A stretch of 64,000 bases of DNA, taken from the NCBI GenBank assembly GCA_032209605.1, contig JASFXZ010000039.1, positions 3,596,001 through 3,660,000 of the forward strand, given 5' to 3'. The notes below the pieces were generated by a model that made no database searches, was not told the DNA's origin, and was given only the letters and a program-made list of their open reading frames with translations. How positions within the stretch are numbered: position 1 is the first letter of the stretch; each line of letters starts with the position of its first letter. Positions 24,287-36,420 of this stretch are shown here, in pieces. The stretch is from Mactromeris polynyma (lineage: Eukaryota > Mollusca > Bivalvia > Venerida > Mactridae). The position numbers and the translations under genes are program-made.

Positions 24287-24358
24287 TATCCCCTCTAGAG
24301 TTATCTCCCTTTGCCCCTTGGGGTAAAGGGAAAGAACTCATGACAATCTCATGTGGAT
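24287..24358 (+). repeat. Half copy of the GACAATCTC MITE
   Basis: AAAGAACTCATGACAATCTC is shared with the right arm of the element at 33631-33756. The left arm is not complete. Confidence 0.4.
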
Positions 24359-24445
24359 AACACTACAAAACTTGATTTGGGTGTATTATAAACTCATAAA
24401 TAGACAATTGTTAGTCAGTCTTATTTGTTTTATCCATTTCAGAAC

Positions 24446-27400
24446 ATGACTTCCACAGCAATGTATGCAGTGGTTCTTGTGACCTGTCTTTTCATTAGGA
24501 CATCATTGTGTAGAGGTAACTATTACATTCTGAATTTATGAATGAATCATTTTCATGTATGTATCTTCATCTCATCAGTACTTATGATTATTAAGTGCTC
24601 TGAATCACTTCCTGTTGTCATGCTTTCTGATTCAGTGAGCAGATACACTTTATTTTAATTCAACAAAGTCGGTGACATCATTACACCAATTACCTACGTG
24701 GTTTCAGGGATATAATTATGGTCTGGATGCAGAGGGAAATACCAGTAAAATAAAGGCGGTATTAGCTACTACGATCACTTCAAGTCCAAATGTGGTTTAT
24801 TAAAATAAGCTACATGTATGTATATTATCTTTATGGAATTCATTATTCAACTCTTTATTTTGGATACATTGTCAATAGTAAGAACCACAACTCTACCTTG
24901 AACATTTTTGAATGACCACTTTCATTGTACTTCATTTTTCACATCGCAATCAATTAAATTGTGGCATGGATGATAACTTTGAAACTATAGAAATGAGTTT
25001 TATGAAAATTGACATACTGATGGATTCTCTGACAATAGGAAAGGAAACAGACGTGTACCCAAACAATTCAATTATCACACTTTTTTACTTTTGTCCGAGA
25101 ATTACCTGGTTATAATGTATTTTGCAACTTAAGAAGGAACTACAGTGAAACCTCACTTAAAGTCCACCTCAATAATAAAACCATCTCAAAATTAAGACCA
25201 CAATTTTCATGTCCATTTTCACTGTTTTACTCTTTATTCAACCTCGAATTAAGACCATCTCAGTTTTCATGGGTCCCAAGACTGGTCTTATTATTGAGGT
25301 TTTACTGTATTAAACAGCTTAACATAATAATAAACAACAATGATAGGAAGTGGAGGAAGTGAAATCTAGATCTCTATCTAGTCACTTCTTGTGTGTGAAT
25401 GATAACTATAGCCCTGCTGACAGTTGATGAAACTTGACATACTGATTGCCTGCAATGAGAGAAAATACATCTAGCATAAGAACCATTACTCTGCCTCAAA
25501 TAATCTTCATATTGTCTCCCTTCGTGTACTTAATTTTTTAAACAGTCTCGTTCGGATGATGACTTTTTACCTACTTAAGTGAATATAAAGACATTAATTT
25601 AAGAGACAATGACAGAAAATGACTATAATTTATCTTATACAGCCTCCCTGTCTACTTATTTTGTTTTTTTGTCTGAACTTCTGAAGGATTTTGTTATGTT
25701 GAGATAGAATTATTGGAATTATGAGGTGCAAAAGCCAATCATAGTACGGACGACTCTCATTAAGACAAATTCAACTGAAATATGTCCCATTTTTTCCTTC
25801 TTTGTCCATATGAAATTTAATTGGTTAAGGCAAAGTTTTGTCTCAAAGTTTCTCATTATGTTGAAGTGTTTTTTTAAGTCCCAGTCAACAAGTTCATACA
25901 TTAATCTATTGTTTATCTCAAATAGTCTGAATGCCCTGAATATTTTTCACACTGCATTTAGATGGGATTTTTGATTCACTTTGTCTTCAACACATTTAAT
26001 GAGTGATTGATATCACTGGATCAAGTTATTAAATGTTATTTGTGTTTGCCAAAATTAATTGTAAAGGAGACAATACAGTCAGTATGTATTATTGATTGGA
26101 TCTATGACATCAACATGTGACCCTTACATTAACACCATCTATGATTATAACATACATGTATACATACAGTTCTCTACTTTTTTTTTATGATGGCTATATT
26201 TAAATAGCGAAAACTTTTCTACATTGTGTCGAATTTTCTTTAATAATAATACACAGGTTCGAAGTATTTTCTGTGGTCCAGCAAAAATTTGACTTAATGA
26301 CAATCAACTGTACCGTGATTTGGTAAAGTAAATGTCTAGAGCAATAAAGGACGCAGTGATTTACTAGTGCTTCTTTGTTGTACATTTGTGTAAGGTGTAT
26401 TTTTATATAAGTTATAGACTAGTGTTTCTTGTGTTTGTAATCATAGCCAAAGATTACTGAAACAATTCTTGTGAATTCATTTCATACCCTCAAATAAGTA
26501 CGTGTCTGTCGGGGTTGACGTATGGTTCTGGTGTTTTTGATGGTATTCATGCCAAAGACTGGTCCCATGGTTGATATAATGTCCAGGTGTTGGTTAAAAG
26601 TTCAGGTGTTGATGTAAGGTTCAGGTGTTGGTGTAAGGGTCAGGTTTTGGTGTAAGGTTCAGGTGTTGGTGTAAGGGTCAGGTGTAAGGTTCAGGTGTTG
26701 ATGTAAGGGTCAGGTGTTGGTGTAAGGGTCAGGTGTTGATGTAAGGGTCAGGTGTTGATGTAAGGGTCAAGTGTTGACATAAGGGTCAGGTGTTGGTGTA
26801 AGGATCACATGTGGTGTAAGGGTCAGGTGTTGATGTAAAGGTCACATGTTTATTTAAGGGTCAGGTGTTGATGTAAGGGTCACATGTTAATGTAAGGGTC
26901 ACATGTTAATGTAAGGGTCTAGTGTTGATTTAAGGGTCAGATGTTGAGGTAAGGGTCAGGTATTGACATAATGGTCAGATGTTGATGTAAGGGCCAGCTG
27001 TTGATGTTATGTCAAGTTGTTGATGAGAGGTCGAAGTGGTCAAATCAACTCCTCAAAACCTATCCCTCCTTTGTATATTTTCACTTGACAAAGCCCTGTC
27101 AGGGAACATCCATTGGTTCCACCAATGCCCTTGTTTTTTAACCAGGTTTTCAACGAAAACCAGGTTATTAGAATAGCGTATGTCGTTGGGCGAGCGGGCG
27201 GGTGTCAAACTGGTGGTGTATAGTAAGAACATGTGGAGAGCTCGCTTGGGATTGCTTTTGGGTTCGGTCCGTCAAAGGTCAAGGTCACCATTACTAAAAA
27301 TAGAAATTTGGTTTCCGGCGAATAACTTGAGTTCCGTTCATCGTATTGACATCAAACTTGGTGTATAGTAAGAACATGTCGAGAGTTCGCTTGGGATTGC

Positions 27401-30400
27401 TTTTGGGTTCGTTCCGTCCAAGGTCAAGGTCACTTAAAATTTAAAAATCAGTTTCCACTTAATATCTTCGCTATGCGCGGGTGTATTGACATCAAACTTG
27501 GTGTATAGTTGTTGCATATATATATAATATATCTAAGTGTGAGTGTGTATATGCATGTATCACCTATGGCACCTTTGCAGCATTGATGATCATCATGTAT
27601 TCATTATACAAATTGAGCCTTGGTTACAAATAACTACATACTAAACCTGGTTTGGGGGCATTGCCCATTTCTTGTTAATTGATATTGTACTTCTTGGAAT
27701 GTTTCCCTTTTATCATGTGACTCTTACATTTTTAAATGATGATGAAATTATTATTTTATTTTACAGATCAGTCTGTAGTTATAGATAGAGAAGTTTGTGA
27801 TCGAACATATACATTAGAAGATGAAGATGATATAATTGTGGTGTACTACTATGGCGCATCTCTTGATAGTACTTGTAAGATAACTATCAATACTGATGAC
27901 GGAATGAAGGATATATGTACTTATCCAAGGAAATTTGATCTTGAATCATGCACAGCAACAATACAATACCATGAATATTTCTATAGTTATAATCCAGATG
28001 AGGTAAGATACTTTCATGACAATCCTGTATAGATAGTTCCAATATTTACAATATTTACCTCCCTTGTTCCGAATAGTCGGCTAAATTGAAAGGCAATTTT
28101 CCTTAAAGTTTATAGGGAATGTAATGTAAACAATGATAAAATAAAATCAGATATATAAAATAACATATTCATTATGTTCACGTGGGCAGATGGCTCAGAA
28201 AGTTGCAGAAAAGGTGTTTGCCACATGCAAATTCTCTAGGTATTTTGATGATTAAGAACAAGGGAGGTAACTATTGTATATTTGGGAATTGGTTCGTAGC
28301 AGACTAATATTGTAACAGTTTATCATATGATATACATCCTTTAGACCTGGAATTGATCCTTACGATGTATCCATATAACATTGTAGAGTAATTTATCTTC
28401 AAAACTGTGCCGAACTTTATAACCAGTGAGTGTAGTATTGTAAAACAGGTACAAATCCTTTCCTCAGAACTGGGGCAGTCTTTAAGTGGGATTCCTATAA
28501 TGTTTTGCTTGTTTTTAACCTGCAGGATCATTTACATGAAGTTTTCTACCCTTAATACGCTATTTTATAACAAATGTGTGCCTCCTCAAGTGCCTTATGT
28601 TTTATGGATTGTTGTTTTCTCGGAGATCTGTGATGGGACGGACAGTTTTATGTATGTTGCGTTCCCTGTAGAGACTTATTTTCTCAATTTTTTTTGTATT
28701 TTGTTGTATTATTTCGGTAAATTTTTTAAATGCTCTCTTTGGTACATGATAAGTGAAAACATGCTTGAATGTTCCCCTTTAGGAAACACTTCTGACATAC
28801 TGTAAGAGTAAAAATGCGTAAACCCCCTTAAAGACAACCTCAATAATGAGACCACTTAAAAATTAAGAAAATGATTTTCAAGTCAATTTTTACAGTTTTG
28901 CACTTTGTTCAACCTCAATATTAAAACCAGTTTCCAAGGGTCCCACGGGAGGTCAGATTATTAAGGTTGTACTGTAATGTTACAGTCTTCTCCTCTTGGA
29001 CTTGCGCTGACTGAAATATATAGAATTTATTATTATATGGAATTAACTTGCCGCTTATATCATCTGGTGAGTAAAAATCCATTGTAATATAAAAATCAAT
29101 ATATATCAATAATTTCATTGAACAAAAACCTTAAACTGATCTTTTATCTTTATTCTATCATCCATCTTGGCATATGTGAAACCTTATGCAATTTTTTTAT
29201 GTATTTGTTTCAATTTTGTCAATATATTTGATGTGAAAAACTTTTAAAAAAATTCCCATAATATCTTGATTTTACTTTTTGTTGATTTTTCATAAGATAA
29301 TAGAACACAAATAAGCCCCATTTATTGTATAAGCATGATGCAAACAATCGGCAATTTTCAAGAAATTATGATGTATTCCAATAATATGCTCTTACTTCTA
29401 AAGAATACATATTAAAGTCATTCATAATTAAATTCATAATATCTGCATAATTTACATGCCTGATAAAAAAGAAGAAGGCTGGCGGAAGCATTTTATGTAT
29501 TACTTTATGTTGTAAAAATTGTAACATATTTTTTAGATTTTTCAAGTGTGTTCAGTCACTTTTCGAAGTAACAGTAAATGAGTTACCAAATATCTAGGTT
29601 TCTAAGACTTTGATTTTGTTCTCAGGAGTACACATGTTCATCCAAACAGTACAGTCAATACTGTACCACGTCCTCCTCGCTGATCATTGCTGTTGCTAAA
29701 AGTGGGTCAAGCAGTTTTGCAAGAAGTGACAGTGTTGAACTCAAAGTTTCCTTGAAAGAAAACAGTGGTGAGTAATACAGTCAACTCTCGTTACTCTAGT
29801 CAGGGCTCTAGACAGTCAACTCTCGTTACTCTAGTCAGGGCTCTAGACAGTCAACTCTCGTTACTCTAGTCAGGGCTCTAGACAGTCAACTCTCGTTACT
29901 CTAGTCAGGGCTCTAGACAGTCAACTCTCGTTACTCTAGTCAGGGCTCTATACAGTCAACTCTCGTTACTCTAGTCAGGGCTCTAGACAGTCAACTCTCG
30001 TTACTCTAGTCAGGGCTCTAGACAGTCAACTCTCGTTACTCTAGTCAGGGCTCTATACAGTCAACTCTCGTTACTCTAGTCAGGGCTCTAGACAGTCAAC
30101 TCTCGTTACTCTAGTCAGGGCTCTAGACAGTCAACTCTCGTTACTCTAGTCAGGGCTCTATACAGTCAACTCTCGTTACTCTAGTCAGGGCTCTAGACAG
30201 TCAACTCTCGTTACTCTAGTCAGGGCTCTAGACAGTCAACTCTCGTTACTCTAGTCAGGGCTCTAGACAGTCAACTCTCGTTACTCTAGTCAGGGCTCTA
30301 GACAGTCAACTCTCGTTACTCTAGTCAGGGCTCTAGACATGTTTTAAAAATATGCTTGTCCCGGACAATTCGATTTGTCTGATATGTGAGGCTAGTTGTC

Positions 30401-33400
30401 CGAGAAAATTTGTCCACAGTTTGACGTCGGGCTAGTGGATCTCTAGAGCCCTGCTAGTTTTCATTACTATGGAATATTCGTTTTACAACATGAATGCATT
30501 TTTGAAGAATTTGCACTTTGTCATTGATATAATTCAGTAAAACAACAATTTCAACACAATAACCTAAATCCAGGGTCACAAACATGGTCGTTAAAACAAG
30601 AGTTGACTGTACTTTAAATACTTAATGCTGTGCACTGTAGAAAATCTGCTTTGTAATCGATTAAAATATCTTTGTCTGTTGAAATGTCCATAAGTAGTTA
30701 AATGATGAGGAATTCTCAAGTTCTTGTGCATCAGATTATATGCAGGTATTGCCATAAACATGTTTAACAAAAATAAGCTAATAATTAGGATATGTGGATA
30801 CATCATGAGGTGTATGTCTTCACATGACATGCAGATAAACTGTTGTCTTGGCAGTTTTGCAGTTTTTTTTAGCTCACATAAGCATGAAGTGCTCATGGTG
30901 AACTACTAGGATTGTTGGCCGTCTGTCATCCGTTGTCTGTCAACATTTGTTTAAGACGTCATCACCTCCTAAGGCCATGTCAAATTGGAATTTTGTTAAG
31001 TGTCGACCTAAGATCACGAAACCTAGCTACCTATTCAAAACAACACAACTCATAACGAAAAAACAAATATTCTCAGATAATAAGTGATGCATAATTTTAG
31101 ATATTGTAATGAAAGAAACATCATAAAAACAAAACAAAATGGTTTGTTTCAAAACTAGATCTATACATGAATAAATCTAATTTAAAACTGACTCGTTTTC
31201 ACACAAATTGTCTATTTTCACACAATAATCACATCGTTGTCATATTTGAGATTTTATAGTTTAGAAAAAATGTTGTTTTTTGGCTCGAGGAGCTCAAAAC
31301 CTAGGCACATGCGGACGCTTAACACAATTCGAATTTGGCATGGCCTAACTGTTGAATGGATTTTGTCCAAAGTTCACAGGAATGAACCTTAGATGGGCCT
31401 CTTTCAAATCCATGTAAATGGTTCCAGTCAGCTGCCTAAGTATGCCACAGGAGTTAAAATAGATTTTAAAAGTGTAAACCTAGAGCTTTGATATCTGATG
31501 TGCAGTATTGTCTAGTGGTCCTCTTAGAGGATAGTATAATTTATTAAGTTCCATCAAAAAACATTGTCACCAGGAGGCAGGGCCTTGTTCGTTATATGCA
31601 TATACTGGAAACTATTAACAACATCTCCTCCACTGCTCTGTGGATTTTGACTGAACTTGACAGGAATATATGATCCTTAGATGGTCATAATTCAATCAAA
31701 CTGGCAGTGTACTCAGGTGAGTGATGGCTATCATTGCCCTCTTGTTTAGAAAATGTAATATTTCTTATAAGCTTAAAGTGTATAAAACTCTTCTGGGTGA
31801 GCTGATTGTGGCTTTTTCTAATACTGTATCCTGTAAGCTGTTATAGTACAGACTGTTACAATAACACACATACATTGTTCTCTCTTCAGATATAATGACA
31901 CAGTCTGAAAGCATAACCTTCTGCAAAAGCATAATTTGACTGTACATGATGTATGAGATTTTGAGTATAGAAGATTTAAGTTTAAATTGTGTATTAAGTA
32001 TAACATGGAACTGTGTGTAGAGTTTAAACTATTTTTTAAATTTTTAACAGCAATTTCAAGTATTGTGGATGCCTCCAGGACTGCGGTTATTGTAATTGTT
32101 GGCATTGTCGTCGGCGTTATTGTCATTCTGATCATCCTCATTGTTGTTGTTGTTGTTTGTTGCTGCAAACGACGTCAGAATCAGTCTGGCACTGTTTATC
32201 GCGCTCCAGGTCAGGCAGGAGTTGTAACAACCACTGGTATGTATAAGTATTATCATTTGAAAAAAAGCTTGATTCCTCCCCGGTTCCTCCAACCCTTATA
32301 GATTTGGAGCCAAGCTTAGGAACAGTTATGGAGAGCTTTAGTAATGAATCTATCTGCGTAGTCCAGCATCCATCCAACCATCCACATTCGCTTTGTAGTA
32401 ACATCTTGTCTGCAACTCATTGGCTTACTTAGCTCAGCGTTCTCAGTAATGAAGCTGGGTTTACCTTTTACTAAAATTTCAGAAAAGTATTGTGGTTACC
32501 TAGGCTGTTAATTTGAAAAAGAGAATTTAAAAAAAATATTTGGTACAAGTGAGCTTGGTTGGCCTTACTCAAAATGGGAATGATATATGGCTATTAAACA
32601 TGGTATGTTTACAAATAGAGAAAGATTTGGACTGCATCTTTGGTCCACAGACTTAGTTGCGATGAAACTTGGTTATGTAGGTAGCTCACTTGAAAAGAAA
32701 GGTTTTGCATTTGGGGCTTGTTGGTTAAGTCAGGTTGATATCGTTTATATAATGAAAAAAATAAATTTTGAAAGGATTAAATGGCATATTTTGATGTTCT
32801 TTTAGTGTACTAAATACATTTCGGCCGTTCAAAGTGGGTGGAGTCCAAAATAATGATTCTGCTCTTACAACACTTTCATGTCATGTCCATGTCCACCATG
32901 GCACCATTTCTTTTGATCAGAATCAGCTGAAGGTCAACGTTTAATTTCTAGATGAACACAAACAAATTGTAGGTGATGAAGGTTTCTGTGAGGAAGGCAT
33001 TAATGATCTGTTATACAACAACATTTGGTTACTTCATTTTTATGTGTTCTACCATTACGTACGCTTTCATTTTAAGTAGGTTATCCTATGGCTAATCAAG
33101 CTGGGTACCAGCCACAAGCAGGATATGGACAGCCTGGTTTCCAGCCTCAACCAGCTGGTTACCAGCAGCCTCCTCCAGCTGGTTTCCAGCAGCCTCCACC
33201 AGCTGGTTTCCAGCAGCCTCCACCAGCTGGTTTCCAGCAGCCTCCACCAGCAGGTTACCAGCAGCCTCCACCTGCTGGTTACCAGCAACAACCTGGTGGT
33301 TACCCCCCTGCCACTCAACAAGGATATGCAGGTTATCAAACAGGTCCAGCTCCTTTTACTGATAAATCTTCAGGTGAGATTTAATTCAATTTTTTGTAGG

Positions 33401-34014
33401 TATTGGTTACAATTCATTTAGATTTTATGTCTGAAATATACCATAGTGGCTTGGCTGTAGGTAAATGCTTCAAAATCTTCTTTGAAATGCCATTATGTCT
33501 CTTTATAAGTAATATTAATTCTTCAACAAATTAAGACTACATTGACTATTATACTTTCTGAAATAACTTCTTGTTTTCAAGTAAAGACTTGCATATGGAT
33601 TGCTAAATGAGTGAACATTGCTTATCTTAACCCCAGGAGATTGTCATGAGTTCTCTCCCTTTACCTCTTCAAGAGCTCTCTCTTTATCCCTTCTGTAGTA
33701 CGTATACCATATAGAAGGGAAATAGAAGGGGAGAGAACTCATGACAATCTCCTGTGAATCTAAATACTAAAATAGACCATTCTCATGTGAAGGCTTATCT
33801 TCAAAGACAGGTTTGTGATTGCAGGAGACATTACCTGGGCATGTTATTACATATGGCATACGAAGTGATGTGTATTTAGTTTTCTGATTAGATGTGCTGC
33901 TGAGGGTGGGTTTGAAACATGAATCGGAAACTTACTTACTATTGAAACTATACAACATGTATATTTTGTTCAATTTCAGCTCCTCCTATGGAACCACCGC
34001 CATATTCGAGTTAA
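24446..34014 (+). CDS. Type I membrane protein with Pro/Gln/Tyr-rich cytoplasmic tail and PPPY motif, 320 aa
   Basis: Six coding exons: 24446-24515, 27767-28002, 29626-29767, 32051-32236, 33080-33373 and 33980-34014. Every joint is GT-AG with matching phase (963 nt). A further acceptor at 24442 implies an upstream UTR exon. Residues 1-23 are a signal peptide. Residues 24-150 form an acidic ectodomain with six cysteines. Residues 160-185 are a Val/Ile membrane helix followed by CCCKRR, a likely palmitoylation and stop-transfer site. The tail (about 212-309) has six PPPAGY/F-QQ units, and the C-terminus is PPPYSS, a WW-domain ligand. This layout resembles Shisa, CYYR1 or WBP1-type adaptors, but the ectodomain matches none that I know. 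A role in trafficking or Nedd4-type ligase binding is inferred only from the PPxY motif. Confidence 0.82.
25141..25309 (+). mobile_element. MITE family P (CAGTAAAACCTC ends), copy
   Basis: Begins TACAGTGAAACCTCACTTAA and ends GAGGTTTTACTGTA, so the ends are inverted and flanked by TA. The interior has repeated 'AATTAAGACCA' and 'CTCAATAATAA' phrases. TA duplication and CAGT ends fit Tc1/mariner, pogo type. Lies in intron 1 of the membrane-protein gene. Confidence 0.75.
26585..27020 (+). repeat. Minisatellite, about 19-20 bp unit
   Basis: About 20 imperfect copies of AGGGTCAGGTGTTGATGTA, with units varying through CACATG and TATTGACAT. Lies in intron 1 of the membrane-protein gene. No frame is conserved. 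Confidence 0.8.
27140..27530 (+). repeat. Dispersed repeat with GGTCAAGGTCAC and CAAACTTGGTGTATAGTA phrases
   Basis: Two direct internal copies (TTGACATCAAACTTGGTGTA, AGAACATGTGGAGAG, CAAGGTCAAGGTCAC). The same phrases appear at about 59850-59985. This is a common type of invertebrate interspersed repeat; its class is unknown to me. Confidence 0.5.
28030..28294. mobile_element. MITE family Q (TACCTCCCTTGTTC ends), copy 1
   Basis: The left end has ATTTACCTCCCTTGTTC and the right end GAACAAGGGAGGTAAC. Related copies are at 37211-37538 and 50651-50925, sharing the internal phrase GTGGGCAGNTGGCTCAG. Lies 28 bases beyond exon 2 of the membrane-protein gene. Confidence 0.7.
28570..28690 (+). repeat. 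Dispersed repeat family R1, copy (plus)
   Basis: GTGCCTCCTCAAGTGCCTTA, TTTTATGGATTGTTGTTTTC and GCGTTCCCTGTAGAGACTTA match 44480-44575. Confidence 0.5.
28805..28976 (+). mobile_element. MITE family P, degraded copy
   Basis: AAAGACAACCTCAATAATGA, then TTCAACCTCAATATTAAAACC and a right end AAGGTTGTACTGTA. The left end has lost its CAGT terminus. Confidence 0.6.
29778..30337 (+). repeat. Minisatellite, 35-bp unit, 16 copies
   Basis: Units start at 29778 and every 35 bases to 30303. They are nearly identical; the one visible variant is CTCTAGA/CTCTATA. Each unit is CAGTCAACTCTCGTT (end of the pogo-like element), ACTCTAGT, then CAGGGCTCTAGA (end of the hAT-like MITE). Confidence 0.92.
30326..30453 (+). 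mobile_element. hAT-like MITE, 128 bp
   Basis: Ends CAGGGCTCTAGAC and TCTAGAGCCCTG are inverted, a typical hAT terminus. Flanks CTAGT / CTAGT repeat five bases. Its left end is the last CAGGGCTCTAGA of the minisatellite. Confidence 0.65.
30869..31745 (+). repeat. Dispersed repeat starting TTTTTTTTAGCTCACATAAG
   Basis: Begins AGCTCACATAAGCATGAAGT and GCTCATGGTGAACTACT, continues with GTCTGTCATCCGTTGTCTGT and GCCTAACTGTTGAATGGATT, and ends CAGGTGAGTGATGGCTATCA. This set of phrases is familiar from an abundant bivalve interspersed repeat. It fills much of intron 3 of the membrane-protein gene. Confidence 0.55.
33631..33756. mobile_element. MITE with about 25-bp inverted ends (AGGAGATTGTCATGAGTTCT)
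   Basis: The left arm CAGGAGATTGTCATGAGTTC and the right arm GAACTCATGACAATCTCCTG are exact complements and extend to CTCTCCC / GGGAGAG. A diverged relative is at 24287-24358. Lies in the last intron of the membrane-protein gene. Confidence 0.75.
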
Positions 34015-34703
34015 ATGTACGGGTTCCTTTGTTGACCAATCATGTGACAAGAGTTTTCCGAGGTCAAAGAACATGTTGATCAGAAATGACCAAAAGAATA
34101 AGAAATATATACAGTAGTTTACTACATGTACATTGCTACGATTGAAGTTTTGATGATATATATGTATATACTGTATTTGACATTTGTTTTTGTACTACCT
34201 AGTACATGTTTACTTGAATTCTTATAAGCCTAAGTAAGGGTAATTTTTCCTGAGTAATTGTTGTTAAATTATCATTGCTTCACATCACTCTATTGTTAAA
34301 CTGAGGTGTTTTATTAAACAATATGCTGTTTGGGAGTCTGTGATGTATTTTTTGTATTAGACTTACTACCTTTAAGTGTACCATAGGTATGTACCTCATT
34401 GAAGTCTTAAACTTTAAAAGCAGAAATCCATGCTTCAGTATTTATCCTATATAGTGAAATACAATATGTCAACTAAAACTGACTATACTGACTATTGCAT
34501 ACATATATAGATATTTGGAATGAAAATTGACTGCCTTGGTAAGTCATATCTGTGAATCTCATTTTCAATGTTAAATAATTTTGGGAATTCTTGTAATGTT
34601 CTCTCTTTTTTATGATTTTTTGATTACTGTATTCTTACTATCAAACATTCTGTCATCAGCTACATTCTTAAATTGATGTCTAGCTTTGATATGATTAAAT
34701 TTG

Positions 34704-34858
34704 TATAGTAAAACCTCACTCAAATACCACCTCAATAATAAGACCACCTCAATATTAAGACCACACTTTTCAAGTCCATTTTGTCTGTTCCGCTCTTTAT
34801 TCGACCACTTTTAAAGGGTCCCGAGGGTGGTCTTATTTAACATTGAAGTTTTACTGTA
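34704..34858 (+). mobile_element. MITE family P, copy in the 3' region of the membrane-protein gene
   Basis: Starts TATAGTAAAACCTCACTC and ends GAAGTTTTACTGTA. Internal CTCAATAATAAGACCACCTC is shared with the other copies. Confidence 0.72.
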
Positions 34859-34934
34859 CTTGTTTTCAGGATTACCGTAAAAAATGATATTTTAAACTTG
34901 TTGACTACTGTTGTGGATAACAATGGATAATTTA

Positions 34935-34940
34935 AATAAA
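34935..34940 (+). promoter_or_regulatory. Candidate poly(A) signal AATAAA, membrane-protein gene
   Basis: The first canonical AATAAA seen in my reading downstream of the stop at 34014. If used, the 3' UTR (about 0.9 kb) would include the family P MITE. Confidence 0.3.
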
Positions 34941-35340
34941 CATCAGATGCATGTTGAGTGACTTATTGAGGGTCACATTTTGCTGTAAGTTCTTTCTGAT
35001 CAAGAACACAATTTTAATTGATATATTTATGGAGGGTTTTATTTCTTAATCACATCTGCCTTAGCCAAATACTGTTATGAGTCAGTTATTGAACATAATT
35101 TTAGTTTTAGTACATGATAGCATGTTCTGGAAAAAAATGCATTTTATTTTTGTGGTTTTTAGCATGTCAATTTTTTTAAAGGATTAATTTCAGCGTCTGA
35201 TATTATGATAGCATGATATTGAATATTTTATGTAAATTTATGTTATTTCACTGAACTGTGTGAAATATATGTCGAATTTACGCATTAAATGTCTTTAGGA
35301 TTAATAATGATGTATATAAATATTACAATAATGATAAATA

Positions 35341-35406
35341 TTTTTTTAGTGAGCGAGGTTGCTAGTCGGAGTATTTTAGTGAGCGAGGTTGCTAGTCAGA
35401 GTATTT
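35341..35406 (+). repeat. Two-copy direct repeat, about 32 bp
   Basis: TTTAGTGAGCGAGGTTGCTA occurs twice in a row, each followed by GTCGGAG or GTCAGAG. Nothing else in the window matches it. Confidence 0.6.
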
Positions 35407-35409
35407 CGA

Positions 35410-36160
35410 TTGATTCGATTGTTATTATACTTGAGTTTTGCTCTTGAAGTAAGCATTTCTGTAGGAGCAATTATTTATTATTGTTATATTTTTATAACAA
35501 TTATTTATAATGTTGGTCCGATTTCTTGTGGAAGAAAAACATAGGTACACACTAGTGGTTGAGATTGTGCATAATACAGAATTCAGAGATAATATATGTG
35601 TTAATGTCTTTAATTACACTTAACAAAAGTGATAAGTACTCCGCCGACATAACTTTGACTTTTTATTTCGGTGTTATGTAATTGGCTTTATTTCAATGAA
35701 TTTGCTGTATTTTGCACTAGAAATAAGTAAAATCATTACAGACATGTTGAACTTTCTGTGTCTTACATTTCTATTTGATATATTCATATTTAATTGCAAT
35801 ATCCTATTATGTCATTGGAGTACAAATGTACTTATCACTTTTGTCAATTGTAGATTTGATTGAAACAATGACGTTTATGTAACTTTGATGGTTTTATAAG
35901 GATTCAGTAATAATCAGTAATTAACTAGTTTTTGTAATCCAGGGTCATTTTGATGCTACTAATCCAAACTTAAAGGTGTGATTTTTCTATCACATGCGAT
36001 CTTATAGAACATTGTTACATTGTTTATGTAAATATCATGTATTGTTATACATTTTGTATTGTTTATGTATGATCTGCACAAATCATCTCAGTGTAGTTAA
36101 GCAACTTATCTAAGGTATTCTTTATGAACTTTTTGCTGTTATTTTTTCTATCATTATCTT
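35410..36160. other. Non-coding DNA downstream of the membrane-protein gene
   Basis: AT-rich, with no coding exon or recurring repeat. Confidence 0.3.
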
Positions 36161-36164
36161 TTTG

Positions 36165-36420
36165 TGTGTGTCCACCACAACTGTGTGTGAGGGGGCACTT
36201 AGATTTACCTTAGTCCATCTGTCCAACTGTCCGTCCCATAAAACTAAAAAAAAGTATTTGACCTAGAGTAACAAAGTTTCAGAGAAATATATGACATCAC
36301 ATGAAATTGCATGCCTGGGTATTTTTCATTGCATTTACTTAGAAAGAGCAGAGTCGAACCCATTGATTGAGTAAAGTGGGGGCACCTGTGTCCTGTGGAC
36401 ACATTTCTAATTTTGACTTG
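36165..36420 (+). repeat. Dispersed repeat ending CCTGTGGACACATTTC
   Basis: Starts TGTGTGTCCACCACAACTGT and ends GGGGGCACCTGTGTCCTGTG. The tail phrase recurs at about 56775-56810 (CCATGTCCTATGGACACATC). Unknown class. Confidence 0.4.

Larger units (their letters stand above)
29776..30611 (+). mobile_element. Pogo-like element, invaded by a hAT-like MITE
   Basis: The left end TACAGTCAACTCTCGTT (29776) and right end AACAAGAGTTGACTGTA (to 30611) are inverted with one mismatch and TA at the tips. A second element and a 35-bp array lie inside. The left end sits only eight bases past the donor of exon 3 of the membrane-protein gene. Confidence 0.65.

Noticed and set aside
24912..25115. 67-codon plus-strand frame in intron 1 of the membrane-protein gene
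   Set aside because: Not flanked by usable splice sites in phase with neighbouring exons, and without recognisable features.
29778..30337. CRISPR-like array of regular repeats
   Set aside because: The units are continuous with no unique spacers, in animal DNA, and derive from transposon ends.
33067..33339. Minus-strand Arg/Trp/Leu-rich frame
   Set aside because: It is the antisense of the PPPAGYQQ repeat exon of the membrane-protein gene.
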